A DNA stretch of 54,075 nt. It comes from Pseudonocardia nigra (lineage in GTDB: Bacteria; Actinomycetota; Actinomycetes; Mycobacteriales; Pseudonocardiaceae). Numbering within the stretch: position 1 is the first letter of the stretch; every line of letters begins with the position of its first letter. The stretch is from positions 1 to 54,075 of the forward strand of contig NZ_JAHKRK010000028.1 of NCBI RefSeq assembly GCF_019396355.1, written 5' to 3'. The translations under genes and the position numbers were made by a program. The notes beneath the pieces were generated by a model, which did not search any database, was not told the DNA's origin, and was given only the letters and a program-made list of their open reading frames with translations. Positions 34,365 through 44,938 of the stretch are shown one piece after another.

Positions 34365-35387
34365 TTACGGTAGGGCTCGTGCCACCCGCGGGGCACGCCC
34401 GTCGCCCGCCCCGGTGACGGTGCGCGGGGGCCGCGTCCGGCCGACGTCCACGACCCGCCGGATCTCGGCCTCCCCCGCGTTGCCGCCGGTGCACATCACC
34501 GCCACCCGCTGCCCGGCGAACCGCTCCGGATGCGTCAGCACGGCGGCCAGCGCCGCGGCGCCGGCGCCCTCGGCGAGGACGTGCAGGTCGCGCAGCATCG
34601 TCCACTGTGCACGAGTGATGCCGGCGTGGTCGACGAGCAGGAAGTCGGCCAGGTGGGCCCGCATGATCTCCTGCGGCAGCGCGAAGCCGGTGCCGGTGGC
34701 CAGGCCCTCGGCGATGATCCGGTTCGGCCGGGCGACGGGCTCCCCGCCGCGCCACGAGTCGTGGGCCGCCGGGGACGCCGCGGACTGGACCGCCACCACC
34801 CGGCAGCCCGGCGCCACCGCCGCGGCCACCAGGCACGCGGCCGCCGCCCCGCTCCCGCCACCCACGGGGACGACGACGGCGTCGAGGTCCGGGGCCTGCT
34901 CGAACAGCTCCAGGTAGGCCGTGGCGACCCCGGCGACCAGCTCGGGCTCGTCCCCCGCGCTGACCAGCCGCTTCCCGGTGCGCGCGGCGAGCTCCGCAGC
35001 GTGGGCGCTCGCCTGCTCGAGCGCGGCGCCGTGCTCGACGAGCTCTGCCCCGAGCGCCCGGACGGCAGCGGCCTTGGCGGGGTTGGGCCGCTCGGGCATG
35101 ACGATCGTGCACGGTGCCCCGAACCGGGCGGCGGCGTAGGCCAGCGACTGGGCGTGGTTGCCCGTCGAGTACCCGAGCACGCCGCGGGCCCGCTCGGCCG
35201 GGCTCATCCCGGCCAGCAGGGTCAGGCCGCCGCGGACCTTGAACGCCCCGACCGGCTGCACGTCCTCCCGCTTCACGTGCAGGGTGACCCCGTCCGCCCA
35301 GGGGTGCACCCGCAGGGGCGTCGGGGCCAGGTGCGCGGCGAGGAGACGACGGGCCCGCAGGGTGTCGGTGATGGTCGGGAGGCGCAT
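34365..35387 (-). CDS. Threonine dehydratase-like PLP enzyme
   Basis: This 340-aa fold-type II PLP enzyme has the Schiff-base Lys in VKREDVQPVGAFKVRGG, the Asn-containing STGNHAQSLAYAA, the phosphate-binding loop VPVGGGSGAAAA and the C-terminal MCTGGNAGE. No ACT regulatory domain follows, so it resembles catabolic threonine/serine dehydratase (deaminating to 2-oxobutyrate or pyruvate) or a serine racemase-like enzyme. The ATG at 35387 starts it. It is divergent from a LysR gene across an 81-bp gap holding a short inverted repeat, so LysR control is likely. Confidence 0.88.
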   Translation of the reverse strand: MRLPTITDTLRARRLLAAHLAPTPLRVHPWADGVTLHVKREDVQPVGAFKVRGGLTLLAGMSPAERARGVLGYSTGNHAQSLAYAAARFGAPCTIVMPERPNPAKAAAVRALGAELVEHGAALEQASAHAAELAARTGKRLVSAGDEPELVAGVATAYLELFEQAPDLDAVVVPVGGGSGAAAACLVAAAVAPGCRVVAVQSAASPAAHDSWRGGEPVARPNRIIAEGLATGTGFALPQEIMRAHLADFLLVDHAGITRAQWTMLRDLHVLAEGAGAAALAAVLTHPERFAGQRVAVMCTGGNAGEAEIRRVVDVGRTRPPRTVTGAGDGRAPRVARALP

Positions 35388-35429
35388 GCGATCGACGGTG
35401 GCAGCGCCGGATCGATAGGTCCAATACAC

Positions 35430-35443
35430 GTTCTCCGCAGAAC
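35430..35443. promoter_or_regulatory. Inverted repeat in the LysR/dehydratase gap
   Basis: GTTCT (35430-35434) and AGAAC (35439-35443) are inverted around CCGC. The site is the only clear dyad in the 81-bp gap between the two divergent starts and sits where a LysR activator could bind. It is short, so confidence is modest. Confidence 0.4.
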
Positions 35444-35468
35444 CAGAGACCGCGTCTATGGTTCCCGG

Positions 35469-36407
35469 ATGCTCGATCTGACGCGCCTGCGCGTGCTGGT
35501 CGCGGTCGCCCGCGAGGGCTCGGTGACCGCGGCCGCCGAGGCGCTGCACTACGCCCAGCCCTCGGTCAGCCACCACCTGGCCCGGCTGGAGGCCGAGGTC
35601 GGCGTCCCTCTCCTGCAGCGGGCCGGGCGCGGGGTCCGGCTGACCGAGGCCGGCCGCCTGCTCGTCGAGCGCGCCGAGGAGATCCTCGGGCGGGTGGAGG
35701 CCGCGCGCACGGAGATCGCCCAGCACGCGGGGCTGCGCGCGGGCCGCGTCCGGCTCGCCGCCTTCCCGTCGGCGCTCGCCACGCTCGCCCCGCGGGCGAT
35801 CGCGCGGATGGCGGTGACACACCCCGGCGTCGAGGTCGCGCTGACCGAGGCCGAGCCGCCCGCGGCACTGCTCGCGCTGCAGCGCGGCGAGATCGACGTC
35901 GCACTCGCGTTCGAGCACGGCGATGCCCCGCCGCCGACCCGCGGGATCGTGACGGCGCCGCTGCTCGACGAACCGCTCTACGCCGTCACGCCGCGCGACC
36001 GAGACTGGCCCGGCCGGCGCTCCGAACTCTCGACCTACCGCGACGAGCGCTGGATCGCCGGATGCGAGCGCTGCCGGGCGCACCTGGTGGCGGCGTGCGC
36101 CCGCGCGGGTTTCGCGCCGTCCATCGAGTTCGAGATGGACGACTACGTCGCCGTGCAGGCACTCGTCGCCACCGGGCTCGGCGTCAGCACGCTCCCCGGC
36201 CTCGCCCTCGTCGCCGCCCGCGACCCGGACGTGCGCATCGACCGGATCCCCGGCGACGGGCGGCGCATCCTCGCCGCCACGTTCGGCCGCCCCGCCCCAC
36301 TCCCGGCCCAGGCGTTCCTGGACGCCCTGCGCGAGACGACCCGGGCCCCGCGCTGGCCCCGCTCCGACGAGACCGTGCCCCGGTCATCGGCCGAGGCGGG
36401 TGGGTGA
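35469..36407 (+). CDS. LysR family transcriptional regulator
   Basis: The 312-aa protein begins MLDLTRLRVLVAVAREGSVT with the winged HTH EALHYAQPSVSHHLARLEAE (about residues 25-45), then the two-lobed effector domain (VRLAAFPSALATLAPRAIAR, DDYVAVQALVATGLGVSTLP). It is divergent from the threonine dehydratase-like gene and probably regulates it. The stop codon TGA at 36405-36407 is part of the first base run (GTGATCGC) of a dispersed repeat, so the extreme C-terminus may have been set by that element. Confidence 0.92.
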   Translation: MLDLTRLRVLVAVAREGSVTAAAEALHYAQPSVSHHLARLEAEVGVPLLQRAGRGVRLTEAGRLLVERAEEILGRVEAARTEIAQHAGLRAGRVRLAAFPSALATLAPRAIARMAVTHPGVEVALTEAEPPAALLALQRGEIDVALAFEHGDAPPPTRGIVTAPLLDEPLYAVTPRDRDWPGRRSELSTYRDERWIAGCERCRAHLVAACARAGFAPSIEFEMDDYVAVQALVATGLGVSTLPGLALVAARDPDVRIDRIPGDGRRILAATFGRPAPLPAQAFLDALRETTRAPRWPRSDETVPRSSAEAGG

Positions 36408-36609
36408 TCGCCGCGAGAGTGCAATCCGCGCGGTGGCGGGTGCGGAGATGCGGATCTCGCAGCGGTGAGCACGCGGACACGCATCTCACGACGATCAGTT
36501 CGCGGGGACGCCGGTCCGACGGGGACCGAGCAACCGACGGGCCATGATCCTCACGAGGTTGCGGTTTCCGCGGTCCTGACTGCACGGACACACATGTCAC
36601 GGCGATCAT
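36404..36609. repeat. Dispersed BIME-like repeat, copy 1
   Basis: This 206-bp element opens with GTGATCGCCGCGAG and ends with CACGGCGATCAT. It contains GCATCTCACGACGATCAG and ATGATCCTCACGAGGTTGCG. It is about 90% identical by eye to copy 2 over the last 140 bp and carries an extra stretch near its left end. Frames that look open through it are repeat artefacts. The LysR stop codon lies in its first bases. Confidence 0.8.
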
Positions 36610-36616
36610 GGGGCGA

Positions 36617-36793
36617 GTGATCGCTGCGAGCGTGCACTTCCTGAGGCCGTGAGCGCGCGGACGCACATCTCACGACGATCAGTTCGCAGGGACGCCGGAC
36701 CGACGGGGACCGAGCAACCGCCGGGCCATGATCCTCACGAGATTGCGGCTTCCGCGGTCGTGACTGCACGGACACACATCTCGCGGCGATCAC
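36617..36793. repeat. Dispersed BIME-like repeat, copy 2
   Basis: This 177-bp element has terminal inverted repeats: GTGATCGCTGCGAG at 36617-36630 and CTCGCGGCGATCAC at 36780-36793, 13 of 14 complementary. Internally it consists of two related 65-bp halves, each running from TGATC to GATCA, joined by a GC-rich linker (GACGCCGGACCGACGGGGAC). No transposase lies next to it. Confidence 0.82.
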
Positions 36794-37142
36794 GCCTGAC
36801 ACAGCACGACATGCACATACGTTGACCGCGGCCCCGAAGCCAGGACCCGTCCGCCAACGTCTTCGACATGGTCATCGACGACACCTGGCCCGCCGGCGTC
36901 GGTCTCGAGTGTCCGCGCTGCCGCGGGTCGTCGCGGTGTTCGCGTTGCCGGCGGCCGGGTTCACGTTGCTGTTCGGGCCGATCGCGGGCCTCTTCGGCCG
37001 CGGCACTACTGACGGCGCATGCAGCGGCTGTCCCGCTCCGGGGACAGACAACGTGCGAGCGCGGCGTAGATCGCTATCTGGACCGGTCGAGACCGACGCC
37101 CGATACTTGATTGGTTCCAGTAACTGCGCCACACTTCGGCGC
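36794..37142. other. Intergenic region upstream of furA
   Basis: I see no convincing gene here. A short frame with a hydrophobic stretch ([20 protein letters not shown]) lacks a ribosome site. The last 40 bp are less GC-rich than the surroundings and hold TTGATT (37107-37112) and, 18 bp later, ACACTT (37131-37136), a plausible furA promoter placing the transcript start at or next to the GTG (37143). That would make furA leaderless. Confidence 0.5.
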
Positions 37143-37586
37143 GTGCCAACGACGTCGGACTTCGAGCGCATGTTGCGCAAGGCCGCTCTGCGCGTGACAC
37201 GCCCGCGGGTAGCGGTGATGTCCGCGGTGCACGACCATCCGCACGCCGACACGGACTCGATCATCGGCCTCGTGCGCGAGGATCTCGGTGAGGTGTCCCA
37301 CCAGGCCGTCTACGACGTGCTGCGCGCGCTGACTGCCGCGCGTCTGGTGCGGCGCATCCAGCCGCCCGGTTCCGTCGCGCGCTACGAGGCGCGGGTCGGG
37401 GACAACCACCACCACGTCGTGTGCCGGTCGTGCGGCGCCATCACCGATGTCGACTGCGCGGTCGGCAACGCCCCCTGCCTGACGGCCTCCGACGACTCGG
37501 GCTACGACATCGACGAAGCCGAGGTCATCTACTGGGGCCGATGTCCCGACTGTGTCGCGGCAACGTCCGCCGCGTCCGGCGGCTGA
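37143..37586 (+). CDS. furA: Fur family regulator of the katG operon (FurA)
   Basis: The 147-aa protein has the winged-helix N-terminus ([40 protein letters not shown]) and the metal-binding C-terminus with [10 protein letters not shown] and a second Cys pair in GRCPDC. GTG 37143 is chosen because [14 protein letters not shown] matches the usual N-terminus; no ribosome site precedes it and a -10-like ACACTT lies 6 nt upstream, so a leaderless mRNA is likely. Its position 111 bp before katG is the conserved actinobacterial furA-katG arrangement, in which FurA represses both until peroxide or iron loss inactivates it. Confidence 0.93.
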   Translation: MPTTSDFERMLRKAALRVTRPRVAVMSAVHDHPHADTDSIIGLVREDLGEVSHQAVYDVLRALTAARLVRRIQPPGSVARYEARVGDNHHHVVCRSCGAITDVDCAVGNAPCLTASDDSGYDIDEAEVIYWGRCPDCVAATSAASGG

Positions 37587-39890
<2,304 letters not shown>

Positions 39891-39900
39891 TTCCGACGTT

Positions 39901-39932
39901 CGGTGCCAGGACGGCCAGCCGTCCTGGCACCG
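39901..39932 (+). terminator. katG terminator hairpin
   Basis: CGGTGCCAGGACGG (39901-39914) and CCGTCCTGGCACCG (39919-39932) form a perfect 14-bp stem with a CCAG tetraloop, 10 bp after the katG stop. There is no U-run, which is common for actinobacterial terminators. Confidence 0.85.
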
Positions 39933-40012
39933 GACAGCAGCACGACGGCGGGTGCCGTGATCCCGCCCCACTCGGCCGGCCGTACGGAAGCGGCGCCGGC
40001 CAGCGGCGTGGG

Positions 40013-40167
40013 TCAGCTCGTGAGCGCGTCCATGGCGGTGTCGGCGATGGCCTGCAGGACTGCGTGGTCGGCGCCACCCTGACCCGCGACCCGCATCCCG
40101 CCGATCACGCGTTGAGGTAGCGGGCCAGCGCGTCCGGGTCCCGACCGGACGTGATCCCGCCGTCCCG
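40013..40167 (-). pseudogene. TetR regulator, C-terminal scrap with a frameshift
   Basis: On the minus strand SGRDPDALARYLNA is followed, one base out of frame, by VIGGMRVAGQGGADHAVLQA and IADTAMDALTS, ending at 40013. Together they match the last helices of a TetR C-terminal domain (the DPDALARYL...VIGGM...AIADTAMDAL pattern). One C is missing at about 40107 to keep the frame. The rest of the gene is absent; the next gene on the plus strand begins within about 60 bp. Confidence 0.6.
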
Positions 40168-40221
40168 ATGCCGTCGTTCGGACCTGTTCAGCGGCCGCCC
40201 GGCCCGGGAGCATCTCCGGAC

Positions 40222-41915
40222 GTGCCATTGCCCCGGTTGGTGCCTGCCGAGGACCACGTCGCCGTTCAGTCGACGAGCTTCGCCACGGACGCGCTCGGCC
40301 GGTTCGTCGCCAACACCTGGGAGGAGGCCACGAGCAGCGGGCTGTTCTCCGCCGTCGTCATCGGCGCGGGGGCCTACGGCGCCTACTGCGCGGTGCAGAT
40401 CCGCCGGGTGCACCCCGACGCGCGCGTGCTCGTCCTCGACGCCGGCAGCCTGCTCGTCGGTGAACACGTGCAGAACCTCGGGGCGATGGGGCTGAACGTG
40501 CCGTCGCCGATCATGCCCAGCGCCGACCCGGGCACAGCGCGCGAGCTCGTCTGGGGCATCCCGTGGCGGGGCAACGTGGAGTTTCCCGGGCTGGCCTACT
40601 GCCTCGGCGGCAAATCGATCTACTGGGGTGGCTGGTGCCCGCGGCTCACCGCCTCCGACCTCGCGGCCTGGCCCGCCGCCACCCGGGCCTGGCTCGCAAC
40701 GCACTACAGCCTCGTCGAGAGCGAGACGGGCGTCGTCCCCGCCACCGACTTCATCTTCGGTGACCTGCAGGCCGCGCTCCTGCCGGCCGTCACGGCGGCC
40801 GCGGCGGGGGTGCCGGGACTCACCGGCGTCGAGGCTCTGCCGCTCGCGGTGCAGGGCGCCGCGCCGGTCTCGGGGCTCTTCAGCTTCGACAAGTACTCGA
40901 GCCTCCCGCTGCTCGCCGACGCCATCCGCCGCGACGTGCGCGCATCCCACCGTTCGGACACCGCTCGCAAGCTCTTCCTCGCGCCGAGAGCACACGTCGT
41001 CGCGCTCCACACCAGCGGCGGCACCGTCCACACGATCGAGCTGGATGTCGCGGGCGCCCGCAAGTTCCTCGGCATCGCCCCCGGCTGTCAGGTGGTGCTC
41101 GCCGCCAGCGCGATCGAGTCGACCCGGCTCGCGCTGCACTCGTTCCCGACACCGCTGATGGGCCGCAACCTCATGGCGCACGTCCGCACCGACTTCGCCG
41201 TGCGCATCGCCCGGTCGGCCCTGCCCAGCTCCCCGGCCCGGTGCAGACCGCCGCGATGCTCGTACGCGGCCAGGCCCCGGCCGGGCGGTTCCACCTGCAG
41301 CTCACCGCGTCAACCAGCCGGAAGGACTCCGACGACCTGCTGTTCCGCATGATCCCCGACATCGAGGAGCTCGCCGCGCACACCACCGCCGTCGACCCCG
41401 ACTGGGTGCCGGTCACCCTTCGTGGCATCGGCGAGATGGTGGGCGATCGCACGACCCCGGTGCCCGACCCGGCCCGCAGCTGGATTGACCTCAGCCCCTT
41501 CGAGGACGACGAGTTCGGCGTGCCGCGCGCCTACGTGCATCTCGTCGCCCGCCCCGAGGATCTCGCGACCTGGGCGGCCATGGACGCCGCCGCGCTCCGG
41601 CTCGCCCAGGACGTCGCGGGTGCGCCGGATCGCATCCAGTACCTGTGGGACGGCCAGTGGCGCGCCGACCCGCCCCCGCTGGACCGGCCGTTCCCCGAAT
41701 GGCACCGCGGGCTGGGGACGACCTACCACGAGGCCGGCACTCTCTGGATGGGCGATGACCCGAACATGTCGATCACCGACCCCACCGGCCGGTTCCACCA
41801 CGTCTCCAACGCCTACGCGTGCGACCAGTCCATCTTCCCGACGGTGGGCTCGGCGAACCCGGTGCTCACGGGCCTCACCCTGGCCGCGCAGGTGGCGGCA
41901 GCGCTGCCGATATGA
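40222..41915 (+). pseudogene. GMC-type FAD oxidoreductase with one frameshift
   Basis: The protein would be about 564 aa. The N-terminal FAD motif is VVIGAGAYGAYCAVQIRRVH, followed by YCLGGKSIYWGGWCPRL. After ARSALP (41219-41225) the reading moves one frame to QLPGPVQTAAMLVRG and continues to a GMC_C domain with the His-containing TTYHEAGTLWMGDD and NAYACDQSIFPTVGSANPVL. Both halves are well preserved, so the break is recent or a sequence error near 41223-41235. GTG 40222 is a plausible start; ATG 40168 is also in frame. The substrate is likely an alcohol or sugar. Confidence 0.8.
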
Positions 41916-41985
41916 CGACTCCGGCGTTCTGCATCACGACGACCCGGACGCGGTGCCCCGAACCCGCGAGCAGGTTCCCGCCGGG

Positions 41986-42145
41986 CTACTCGGCCGGAAG
42001 CACGCCCGTTCGCCGGGTCAGGAGAACGGCGGACACGCGGCCCGACACGCCGAGCTTCGGCGAGATCCACCTCGGCGGCCGTGAAGGCCTTGTCGCGACC
42101 CACACCCCTGGCCGCGAAGCTGGCCGTCTGGCAGGGGGATGACCG
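41986..42145 (-). pseudogene. LuxR C-terminal HTH remnant
   Basis: The minus strand reads TASFAARGVGRDKAFTAAEVDL, then one frame over ISPKLGVSGRVSAVLL, ending in TRRTGVLPAE and a TAG at 41986-41988. This resembles a LuxR recognition segment (AARG...TVE.HL..I..KLGVSGR) broken by a frameshift and with altered helix residues. The rest of the gene is missing. The call rests on pattern resemblance only. Confidence 0.4.
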
Positions 42146-42147
42146 GG

Positions 42148-42840
42148 TCAGCTCCGTTGCGGGTCCGGGACGTCCCCGGCACCAGACGCGACCGGCAGGC
42201 CCTCCTGCCGCCACTCCGGGAACCCCTCCTCCAGCCGCAGGGCGTGAAAGCCCTCGCCGCGCAGCTGGCGGACGGCGTCGTCGGCGTACACGCAGTACGG
42301 GCCGCGGCAGTACGCGACGATCTCGACGTCGTCGGGCAGCGTGCGAATCCGCCTGCGCAGCTCGGTGATCGGGAGCGAGCGGGCGCCGGCGATGTGGCCT
42401 GCCGCGAACTCGGCTGCCGGCCGGACATCGAGCACGACCACGTCACCGCGGCGCATCCGCCGGAGGAGGGTGTGCCGGTCGACGGCCTCCAGCTCCGAGC
42501 GGTCGCCGAGATACGCCCGCGCGAGCCGGTCGAGGCCGCCGGCGTGCTGCTCCCCCACCGTCCGGATCGCCGCCCACAGGTGCTCGACACGCTCGCCGGC
42601 GAGCGCGTAGTAGATGCGGGTGCCGTCCCGGCGGGTGGTGACCAGCCCCGCGCGAGCGAGGGTGCGCAGGTGATGGGAGGTGTTGGCGACGGTCTGGGCG
42701 ATCTGCTCGGCGATCTCCTCGACCGAACGCTCGCCCTGCGCGAGAAGATCGACGATCTCGGCGCGGCGCCCGGACCCGAGCGCCGCCGCCACCTCGGCGA
42801 ACGCCGAGAACAGCGCGTCCTTCGCGGCGCGATCACCCAT
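42148..42840 (-). CDS. ArsR-type HTH regulator with a rhodanese domain
   Basis: The 230-aa protein has an ArsR/SmtB winged helix at residues 15-90 (VEEIAEQIAQTVANTSHHLR, LVTTRRDGTRIYYAL) and a rhodanese domain at 125-225 with active-site loop YCRGPYC and DVRPAAEFAAGHIAGA. This two-domain architecture is a known group; the rhodanese Cys may carry persulfide or metalloid, so the protein probably senses sulfane sulfur or a related stress. The ATG at 42840 starts it. Only 17 bp separate it from a truncated methyltransferase gene on the plus strand, so its native promoter may be altered. Confidence 0.9.
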   Translation of the reverse strand: MGDRAAKDALFSAFAEVAAALGSGRRAEIVDLLAQGERSVEEIAEQIAQTVANTSHHLRTLARAGLVTTRRDGTRIYYALAGERVEHLWAAIRTVGEQHAGGLDRLARAYLGDRSELEAVDRHTLLRRMRRGDVVVLDVRPAAEFAAGHIAGARSLPITELRRRIRTLPDDVEIVAYCRGPYCVYADDAVRQLRGEGFHALRLEEGFPEWRQEGLPVASGAGDVPDPQRS

Positions 42841-42856
42841 ACGGAGATCGTTGGCA

Positions 42857-43253
42857 GGTGGAGATCCGCGACGGGTTTGCCGAGGCGCTCCCGGTACCCG
42901 ACGGCTGGGCCGACGTCGTGATCTCCAACGGCGTGATCAACCTCTGCGCGGACAAGGCGGCCGTGTTCGCCGAGATCCGCCGCGTGCTGCGCCCCGACGG
43001 ATGGTTGCAGTTCGCCGACATCGCCAACGGCAGGCCGGTCCCGGTCGAAGCGATGCGGGACATCAACCTCTGGACCGGTTGAATTGCCGGCGGGCTGCCC
43101 CGTGCGGGCTGGCAGACGATGCTCGAGCAGAGCGGGTTCATCGACATCGTGATCGGGCCCCCGTGCGACACCTTCGCCGGTGCCTCAGGCGAGGCCAAGG
43201 CGCGGACCTTCGACGTCTTCGGCTATCCGTTCCTCGCGCGGCTGTCGAGGTGA
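42857..43253 (+). pseudogene. SAM-dependent methyltransferase fragment with an in-frame TGA at a Cys position
   Basis: The frame reads MEIRDGFAEALPVPDGWADV, VISNGVINLCADKAAVFAEI, RRVLRPDGWLQFADIANGRP and INLWTG, then TGA at 43080-43082, then IAGGLPRAGWQTMLEQSGF to a stop at 43253. This is the C-terminal two thirds of an ArsM/UbiE-like methyltransferase; the SAM-binding N-terminus is missing. Relatives I recall read WT-x-C-IAGG here, so the TGA replaces a Cys codon in frame. Truncation makes a pseudogene most likely; see the finding on recoding. It starts right after the divergent ArsR-rhodanese gene. Confidence 0.75.
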
Positions 43254-43292
43254 GCGACGGTTCCGGGACCCGCTCCCGTCGGGGACGCGCAC

Positions 43293-43505
43293 CTACAGCA
43301 GCACGTCGGCGGGTGCGGCGCCGGGGCCAGCGGTCGTGATGCCGGCGTCGCCCTGCACGATCTCCGCCGAAGCAGGCGCGGCCGCGCGGGCTGGGGCGGA
43401 GCTCGACAAGCGCTGTGCGAGCGCGACGATCGGCGCGTCCGTGGTGCCCAGCGGAAAGTCCGCGCAGGTCTCCATCAGCTGCCGTTCCGGGTCTACTCTC
43501 GTCAC
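43293..43505 (-). pseudogene. VapC/PIN-domain toxin fragment
   Basis: A 70-aa minus-strand frame contains LMETCADFPLGTTDAPIVAL followed by AQRL, which matches the LGxxDAxIVALAERL helix with a conserved Asp near the C-terminus of PIN-domain (VapC) ribonuclease toxins. The remainder is Ala/Pro-rich and unlike PIN. No antitoxin gene or N-terminal PIN half is present. It is probably a decayed piece of a type II toxin gene. Confidence 0.45.
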
Positions 43506-43543
43506 AGGTCGGGGCCGAGCTACACGAGGGGCCGGCGGTCGGC

Positions 43544-43710
43544 GTGGCGCTCTATCTGACCCGATTCAGCTACACACCCGAAACCTGGGCAAGGCTGGCG
43601 CAGAAGCCGGAGGATCGACGCGACGCGGCCCGCACGTACATCGAGGCGGTCGGCGGGAAGTTGCACGGCTTCTGGTACGCGTTCGGCGAGTACGACGCCT
43701 ACCGTGGACG
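43544..43710 (+). pseudogene. GYD-domain protein, 3'-truncated
   Basis: GTG 43544 follows GAGGGG and encodes MALYLTRFSYTPETWARLAQ, RTYIEAVGGKLHGFWYAFGE and YDAY, a clean start of a GYD-domain protein (pfam08734 type, dimeric alpha/beta barrel, usually about 100 aa). At about 43705 similarity stops and the sequence passes into a remnant of a different gene in another frame. The second half of the GYD domain is lost. Confidence 0.65.
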
Positions 43711-43714
43711 CGAA

Positions 43715-44249
43715 TACCGGTGGGCGCGGGATGTCGCGCCACCGGCTGGCTCGGATCCACCGGCGGGATCACCGACGACGGCCGGTTCATCGCGTTGGCC
43801 CGGTTCGAGTCCGAGGAGGCGGCCCGCCGAAACAGCGACCGGCCCGAGCAAGACCGCTGGTGGTCCGAAACCGCCAAGCTGCTCGAAGGTGAGGTCACCT
43901 TCCGCGACAGCAGCGACGTCACGGTCGACCTCAGCGGTGACCCCGACCAGGCAGGCTTCGTCCAGGTCATGCACGGCCGCAGCACCGACCCGGAACGTGC
44001 TAGCGAACTCATGTCACAGGACGGTGGGCAGAGTTCCGGCCCGACATTCTCGGCAGTGTGGCCGTAGGACACGAAGGCGGCGCCTACACCATGGCCATCT
44101 ACTTCACCTCCGAGGCCGACGCCCGCGAAGGCGAACGCAAGGAAGTGCCACCTGAGCTGGCGGCACAGATGGAAGAGATGAACAAGCTCAGCATCGGAGA
44201 GCCGGAATTCTTCGACCTCAAGCAACCCTGGCTCCACGCCGCTCGCTGA
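43715..44249 (+). pseudogene. Dimeric alpha/beta-barrel-like hypothetical protein, 5'-truncated and frameshifted
   Basis: The reading ATGWLGSTGGITDDGRFIAL, ARFESEEAARRNSDRPEQDR, DQAGFVQVMHGRSTDPERAS is followed after SQD by a frame change to RPDILGSVAVGHEGGAYTMA and IYFTSEADAREGERKEVPPE to the stop at 44249. I recall this tandem-duplicated family (GFVQVMxGRxxDP... and TxAIxFTSExxAREGER) in actinobacteria as about 215 aa, function unknown. The N-terminal 40 or so residues are missing. It is fused out of frame to the preceding GYD remnant. Confidence 0.65.
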
Positions 44250-44640
44250 GCCTGGATCGCCGATCTTCCCCAGCACCCCGAACGCGAGACCGTCCCCATT
44301 CCGGGCGCGCCGAGCCGGGGCTCGAACGCCCGGCAGGCGGGTGCGGTGGCTTGCTCTTTCGCCGGCGTCCGTACCGCGCGCCGAACAGGGCCACCAACGG
44401 GAGCCCCCACAGGGGTATCAGCACCTGTCGCCAGGGCCAGCCGTCGCCCGCCAGGGCGGCCCGCTGCGGCGCCCGTGGGTCGACGATCGCCTCTACGGTG
44501 TCCCCGACGTCGAGATCCTTCCGAGGCGTGGTCACCGGCACGGCGGGGCCACCACTCGCGACGGCGAGAGTGGCGCGGTCCGCCTTGCCCCACGAGGTCC
44601 GGGTCACCTCGACGACGGTGGCCGGGCGGGGTTCGCCCCG
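44218..44640 (-). pseudogene. Small membrane protein, N-terminus replaced by a repeat
   Basis: The meaningful part reads RPATVVEVTRTSWGKADRAT, DLDVGDTVEAIVDPRAPQRA and then the single helix VLIPLWGLPLVALFGARYG, followed by a basic tail. It resembles the C-terminal end of DUF3592-like membrane proteins (an SH3-like strand region plus a last helix). Upstream of about 44640 the frame continues only into the dispersed repeat (copy 3), which supplies no sensible protein. The 5' end is therefore lost at the edge of the repeat. Confidence 0.5.
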
Positions 44641-44643
44641 TCG

Positions 44644-44800
44644 GTGATCGCTGCCAGAGAGCAGTTCCTGCGGCCGCGAGCACGCGGACGCGCATCTCAC
44701 GACGATCAGTTCGCGACGACCCGTCCCGACGGGCATGATCTTCACGAGGTTGCGGTTTCCGCGGTCCTGACTTCACGGACACACATCGCACGGCGATCAC
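44644..44800. repeat. Dispersed BIME-like repeat, copy 3
   Basis: This 157-bp element begins GTGATCGCTGCCAG and ends CACGGCGATCAC, with the internal GCATCTCACGACGATCAGTT and TTCACGAGGTTGCGGTTTCC shared with copies 1 and 2, 8 kb away. The linker is shorter. It forms the boundary of a truncated membrane-protein gene. Confidence 0.8.
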
Positions 44801-44807
44801 GCCGTTT

Positions 44808-44897
44808 GTGATCGCTGCGAGAGGGAAATTCCTGCGGCCGCGAGCACGCGGACGCACATCTCACGACGTCAGTTCGCGGGGACGCCGGACCGATGGG
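44808..44897. repeat. Dispersed BIME-like repeat, copy 4 (left half only)
   Basis: It begins GTGATCGCTGCGAG and follows the left half of the family through CACATCTCACGACGTCAGTT to GACGCCGGACCGATGGG, then stops. A one-base deletion turns the inner CGATCAG into CGTCAG. The right half with the terminal inverted repeat is missing. It lies 40 bp before the DUF6518-type gene. Confidence 0.75.
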
Positions 44898-44938
44898 CAC
44901 CGACGGCCTGACGTCCCGGCCGCACTACGGTTCCGGGG

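Noticed and set aside
36551..36802. Open frames across the repeats, with recurring peptides such as RPRELIVVRC
   Set aside because: The same peptides recur at 44.7-44.9 kb because the DNA is the dispersed repeat; no ribosome sites and no family resemblance.
43080..43120. Confident selenocysteine call
   Set aside because: The possible stem after the TGA is only about 6 bp in very GC-rich sequence and the gene lacks its N-terminal half; kept only as a low-probability finding.
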